From the NCBI GenBank assembly GCA_021641325.1, contig JAJXPD010000023.1, positions 1-16,998 of the forward strand: a stretch of DNA of 16,998 nucleotides, in the 5' to 3' direction. Both the position numbers and the translations under genes were made by a program. A model generated the notes under the pieces. That model saw nothing but the letters and a program-made list of their open reading frames with translations. It searched no databases and was not told the origin of the DNA. Position 1 is the first letter of the stretch. Each line of letters opens with the position of its first letter. The stretch is from Opitutales bacterium. GTDB taxonomy: Bacteria > Verrucomicrobiota > Verrucomicrobiia > Opitutales > Intestinicryptomonadaceae. Shown here one piece after another: positions 13,618-16,998 of the stretch.

Positions 13618-15336
13618 ATGGCAGAGAAGAACGCACAAATAGAATCGCAACGCGCCCAAATACTCGAAGCCCGCAAACGCGGCAAATGGGCGACAATCGC
13701 AACTTTCGCAAAGTTTTCGGGCCCCGGCTGGCTCCAAAGCGCGACGACACTCGGAGGCGGGTCGCTGGCTTCCGCGCTCTACCTCGGAGTCCTCGGCGGA
13801 TTCGGCTTCATGTGGCTGCAACCCGCCGCGATGATTCTGGGCATAGTAATGCTCGCGGCAATTTCGTACGTAACGCTTTCAATTAACAACAAGCCAATGC
13901 AGAGCGTGAACTCGCAAATCAGCCCGATTCTGGGCTACGGCTGGGCGATAGGCTCGCTGCTCGCGTGCCTCGTGTTCGCAATGCCGCAGTTTGCGCTGGG
14001 GGTTGCGGCAATCACGCAGAATTTCTCGGCTTCGACCGACGCGCCCTCGATGCTCACGGAAGTGGGAATCACGGTTGCGCTGTTCGCGCTGGCGACGGCG
14101 ATGGTCTCCATGTACGCGTTCGGCGGCAAGGGCGTAAAATTCTTCGAAAGGATAATCAAGCTTTCGGTCGCGGCGATTGTAATATGCTTCTTCGGCGTGG
14201 TGCTCAGCCTCTGGTGGAACGGCAAGATTGACTGGTCGGCGGTGTTCGCGGGCTTTGTGCCGAACTTCTCGGTGCTTTCCGAACCCAGCGCGGACTTCAT
14301 GAAATACATCTCGCAGCTCGGCGCGGAGGGTCAGAAGTTTTGGAGCGACATGATTGTATCGCAACAGCGCGACGTCGTGATTTCCGCGGCGGCGATGGCG
14401 GTCGGCATCAACATGACTTTCCTCTTCCCCTACTCCATGCTCAAAAAGGGCTGGGACAAGGATTTCCGCGGACTCGCGATTTTCGACTTGGCGACGGGGC
14501 TTTTCATTCCGTTCCTGCTCGCGACATCGTGCATAGTAATCGCGTCGGCTTCGCAGTTCCACGCAAAACCCGCCGACGGGCTTGCGATGGCGCAAATGGT
14601 TGACGGCAAGCTCAAGCCCGCGGTCGTCGGCGGAAAGGAAATCGTACCCGCCCCGAACCTCGTAGCCCCCTATATTTCGCTGCTCGATTCGAGAATCGGA
14701 AACGCGATGGGCGCGGACAAATTCGCCGCGCTTCCGCCCGCGCAAAAGGACGCCGTCCGCAACGCATTCCCGATTGAAGAGCGCAAAATGGCGGCGATGC
14801 TCGTAAAGCGCGACGCCTCCAACCTCTCCGAAACGCTCGCGCCGCTCCTCGGCGACGACGTCGCCCGCTACGTTTTCGGGCTTGGCGTGCTCGGCATGGC
14901 AATCAACGCGGTGCTCATGAACATGCTTATCTGCGGGCTTTGCTTCGCGGAAATTTTCGGAAAGGGGGCTTCGGCAAAATGGAATCTCTGCGGCTCGATG
15001 CTGATTGCCCTCAGCGCGGTAGCCTCCGTATTCTTCAAGGGCGCAAAGATGTGGCTTGTAATCCACGCGGGGGTAATCGCGATGGTGCTTCTGCCGATTG
15101 CCTACGGAGCGTTCCTCGTGATAATGAACAGCAAAAAGATTCTCGGAAGCGAAGCCCCGCGCGGCGGCAAACGCGCCATCTGGAACGCGCTCATGTGCTG
15201 CTCGGTGGCGGCAAGCTCGGTGGCGAGCCTCTACGTTCTCTGGAACAAACTCGGCTACGCCGGCCCCGCGATTTTCGTGGGCTTCCTCGCGCTGGTCGCG
15301 GTCTCCAACAAATTCATGAAAAAATCCTCCAAATAA
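13618..15336 (+). CDS. NRAMP-like transporter without the canonical metal-binding motifs
   Basis: The 572-aa protein has about eleven or twelve membrane segments and the NRAMP opening FAKFSGPGWLQSATTLGGGS (30-49). In metal carriers the position about 11 residues after the first Gly of GPG holds DPGN; here it is GGGS (46-49). The segment-6 motif MPH also appears absent: the likely place reads VGINMTFLFPYS (262-273). A polar insertion (~325-415) separates two late membrane segments. NRAMP proteins use the LeuT-like APC fold. Loss of the Asp, Asn and Met/His metal ligands argues against Mn2+/Fe2+ uptake. Position between sugar oxidoreductases and an SDR overlapping its stop by one base suggests uptake of a sugar acid or related solute, an inference. 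Automatic annotation would likely call it a divalent metal transporter. Fold call moderately safe; substrate open. Confidence 0.75.
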   Translation: MAEKNAQIESQRAQILEARKRGKWATIATFAKFSGPGWLQSATTLGGGSLASALYLGVLGGFGFMWLQPAAMILGIVMLAAISYVTLSINNKPMQSVNSQISPILGYGWAIGSLLACLVFAMPQFALGVAAITQNFSASTDAPSMLTEVGITVALFALATAMVSMYAFGGKGVKFFERIIKLSVAAIVICFFGVVLSLWWNGKIDWSAVFAGFVPNFSVLSEPSADFMKYISQLGAEGQKFWSDMIVSQQRDVVISAAAMAVGINMTFLFPYSMLKKGWDKDFRGLAIFDLATGLFIPFLLATSCIVIASASQFHAKPADGLAMAQMVDGKLKPAVVGGKEIVPAPNLVAPYISLLDSRIGNAMGADKFAALPPAQKDAVRNAFPIEERKMAAMLVKRDASNLSETLAPLLGDDVARYVFGLGVLGMAINAVLMNMLICGLCFAEIFGKGASAKWNLCGSMLIALSAVASVFFKGAKMWLVIHAGVIAMVLLPIAYGAFLVIMNSKKILGSEAPRGGKRAIWNALMCCSVAASSVASLYVLWNKLGYAGPAIFVGFLALVAVSNKFMKKSSK

Positions 15337-16151
15337 TGGAAAATCCATTCGACATTAAAAACAGGGTTATCGCGGTAACGGGCGCGACGGGCGTGCTCGC
15401 GGGCGAAACCGCAAGGCATCTTGCAAAATGCGGGGCGAAAGTCGCGTTCATAGGGCGCGACCCCGAAAAGCTCGCCGCCGCCGAAAAATTCTGCAAGGAC
15501 AACAAGTGCGAGGGCGCGGCAATCCGCGCCGACGTCACGAACAAGTCAGACCTGATTTCCGCGCGGGACGAAATTCTCGGCAAGTGGGGCGCGCTCGACT
15601 GCCTCGTAAACGGCGCGGGCGGCAACCGCGCGGGAGCTACTATCCCGCCCGACAAAACATTCTTCGACCTCGACCTCTCCGCGTGGGAGGACGTCTTCAA
15701 GCTCAACATGGAGGGCACGCTCCTGCCGACCCTCGTCTTCGGCGAAATTTTCAGAAAGACGGGCAAAGGCTCAATCGTCAACTTCTCGTCGATGACGGCG
15801 CAGCAGGCGGTAACGCGCGTTCTGGGATACTCGAACGCAAAGGCGGCAATAGACAACCTCACGAAGTGGCTGGCGGTCGAATTTGCAAAAAAAATCGGCG
15901 ACGGCGTGCGCGTCAACGCGGTAGCCCCCGGATTCTTCCTCAGCGAGCAAAACAGAACGCTGCTCACAAACGAAGACGGCAGCCTGACATCGCGCGGCAA
16001 GGACATCGTGAAGGCGACGCCCTTTGCGCGTTTCGGACGCTCCGACGAAGTCTGCGGGGCGGTGCACTACCTCTGCTCCGACGCGTCGTCGTTCGTGACG
16101 GGAACGGTCATGGCAATCGACGGCGGGTTCTCGTGCTTTTCGGGAGTATAG
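15336..16151 (+). CDS. SDR-family D-mannonate oxidoreductase (fructuronate reductase type)
   Basis: The 271-aa protein is a classical short-chain dehydrogenase: cofactor loop TGATGVLAG (15-23), LVNGAGGNRAG (90-100), catalytic S151/S152, and YSNAK (Y165, K169). The TG-x-x-GVL-x-G loop and NGAGGN are hallmarks of the SDR subgroup of D-mannonate oxidoreductases (UxuB function, YjmF-like), which reduce D-fructuronate to D-mannonate with NAD(P)H. The next gene is mannonate dehydratase, the next step, which supports the assignment. The start ATG overlaps the transporter TAA in TAATG, implying coupled translation. This non-homologous SDR would replace the classical long-chain UxuB. A related activity on another keto-uronate or keto-gluconate is the main alternative. 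Confidence 0.85.
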   Translation: MENPFDIKNRVIAVTGATGVLAGETARHLAKCGAKVAFIGRDPEKLAAAEKFCKDNKCEGAAIRADVTNKSDLISARDEILGKWGALDCLVNGAGGNRAGATIPPDKTFFDLDLSAWEDVFKLNMEGTLLPTLVFGEIFRKTGKGSIVNFSSMTAQQAVTRVLGYSNAKAAIDNLTKWLAVEFAKKIGDGVRVNAVAPGFFLSEQNRTLLTNEDGSLTSRGKDIVKATPFARFGRSDEVCGAVHYLCSDASSFVTGTVMAIDGGFSCFSGV

Positions 16152-16164
16152 GGAGGACGCAAAA

Positions 16165-16998
16165 ATGCAAAAGCTCAAAGAGGGTTTCAGATGGTACGGC
16201 GACAACGACCCCGTGCCGCTCACGTTCATTCGCCAAAGCGGCGCAACGGACGTATTTGCGTCGCTGCACCACATTCCCTACGGCGAATTGTGGACGGTAG
16301 AGGAAATCGAAAAGCACAAGGCGAAAATCGCCGCCTGCGGGCTTGAATGGAGCGTCGTGGAATCGCTGCCCGTCACTGAGGACATGAAACTGCGCTCCGG
16401 CGATTTCCGCCGCCACACGGAAAACTACAAGCAGAGCCTGCGGAATCTTGCGAAGTGCGGAATCACGAAAATCGTCTACAATTTCATGCCCGTGCTCGAC
16501 TGGATTCGCACCGACCTGCACTACAAACTGCCCGACGGCTCGCAGTGCCTGCGCTTCGACCCCGTGCAATTCGCGGCTTTCGACATCTTCGTCTTGAAGC
16601 GCGGCGGCGCGGCGGAGGAGCGGACGCCAGAGCAGGTCGAAAAGGCAAAGGCGTTTTACGAATCGCTCGACGCCGCGCAGAAAAAGGCTTTCGAACGCTC
16701 GATTATCGACGTTTTTCCGGGGTGCAAAATGGGGCTTGAAATCGGCGACGTGCGCAAAATGCTCGCCCGCTACGACGGAATCACGCCGCAGAAACTCAAA
16801 GAAAACCTCGCGGAATTTCTGAACGAAGTAGCTCCCGTCGCGGAGGAAGTCGGCGCGATTCTCGCAATCCACCCCGACGACCCGCCATTCCCCGTGCTCG
16901 GCCTGCCGCGAATCGCCTCGCGCGTGGAGGACTTCGAGGAAATGTTCGCCGCGTGCCCCTCGAAGGCAAACACAATCTGCTTCTGCACGGGCTCGCTC
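16165..16998 (+). CDS. uxuA: Mannonate dehydratase UxuA (3' end cut by window)
   Basis: The visible 278 residues run off the window end; full UxuA proteins have about 350-395. They show WYGDNDPVPL (10-19), the VESLPVTEDMK segment (65-75), NYKQSLRNLAKCGI (87-100), YNFMPVLDWIRTDL (105-118), and AIHPDDPPFPVLGLPRI (234-250), whose H236 is a metal ligand. A cysteine in ICFCTGS (271-277) probably provides another. The enzyme removes water from D-mannonate to give 2-keto-3-deoxygluconate, using Mn2+ or Fe2+, in the cytoplasm. GGGAGG at 16151-16156, eight bases before the ATG, is the best ribosome site of the operon and overlaps the SDR stop codon. Together with the SDR it defines the glucuronate branch of hexuronate breakdown. 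KdgK, KdgA and the isomerase UxaC are not in view. Confidence 0.96.
   Translation, partial: MQKLKEGFRWYGDNDPVPLTFIRQSGATDVFASLHHIPYGELWTVEEIEKHKAKIAACGLEWSVVESLPVTEDMKLRSGDFRRHTENYKQSLRNLAKCGITKIVYNFMPVLDWIRTDLHYKLPDGSQCLRFDPVQFAAFDIFVLKRGGAAEERTPEQVEKAKAFYESLDAAQKKAFERSIIDVFPGCKMGLEIGDVRKMLARYDGITPQKLKENLAEFLNEVAPVAEEVGAILAIHPDDPPFPVLGLPRIASRVEDFEEMFAACPSKANTICFCTGSL

Noticed and set aside
11389..13821. 810-codon open frame on the reverse strand
   Set aside because: It lies antisense to the two Gfo/Idh genes and the start of the transporter. Its composition (many Arg, Val, Phe, Glu without domains) is that of a codon-bias shadow in G+C-rich DNA.
13618..15336. Calling the transporter an Mn2+/Fe2+ NRAMP carrier
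   Set aside because: The DPGN and MPH motifs needed for metal binding were not found at the expected places.
13879..15348. 489-codon reverse-strand frame opposite the transporter
   Set aside because: His/Arg/Glu-rich shadow with no membrane or domain features; the forward frame has a coherent membrane protein.
1..16998. CRISPR arrays, tRNA or rRNA genes, insertion sequences, prophage or defence genes
   Set aside because: No regular spaced repeats, clover-leaf sequences, transposase motifs or terminal repeats were seen on reading both strands.

Overview
The window is a G+C-rich bacterial chromosome segment that is almost fully coding. There are twelve complete genes and two cut by the window edges. 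No rRNA, tRNA, CRISPR array, insertion sequence or integrase was seen. The gene mix suggests a fermentative, carbohydrate-degrading member of the Verrucomicrobiota (Opitutia-like) or a related PVC-group lineage: a PTS EIIA/diadenylate cyclase fusion, a DUF475 membrane protein, an NRAMP-like transporter with Gfo/Idh oxidoreductases beside uronate enzymes, and secreted GH36 and GH28-like enzymes. The rubredoxin/flavodiiron pair suggests an anaerobe that meets oxygen or NO. The lineage is an inference from gene content; no phylogenetic marker is present.

Left part (1-3617). The 3' end of a TonB/TolA-like proline-rich energy transducer reads rightward into a good terminator. Facing it is a leftward cluster, nuoA - EIIA/diadenylate cyclase - DUF475. 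nuoA and the cyclase are 3 bases apart and must be co-transcribed. A terminator-like hairpin lies between the cyclase and DUF475.

Middle (3618-7487). Divergent from nuoA is a long RecQ helicase, followed by a tight two-gene operon of rubredoxin (54 aa) and a flavodiiron oxygen/NO reductase. That operon ends in a strong terminator placed back to back with the terminator of the leftward GH28-like gene.

Right part (7488-16998). Two leftward exported glycosidase-type genes (GH28-like beta-helix protein and GH36 alpha-galactosidase-type enzyme) diverge from a rightward operon: two Gfo/Idh/MocA oxidoreductases, an NRAMP-fold transporter lacking the canonical metal-binding motifs, a fructuronate reductase-type SDR, and mannonate dehydratase uxuA (cut by the window end). 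Exported enzymes would free galactosyl- or uronate-containing sugars, the transporter may import the product, and the oxidoreductases, SDR and UxuA would lead towards 2-keto-3-deoxygluconate. The 153-base divergent gap holds a consensus -35 and a near-palindrome with a central CG, resembling a LacI-family operator, over the predicted start of transcription.

The best leads are the EIIA/diadenylate cyclase fusion beside an isolated nuoA, and the motif-less NRAMP-like transporter inside a uronate operon.
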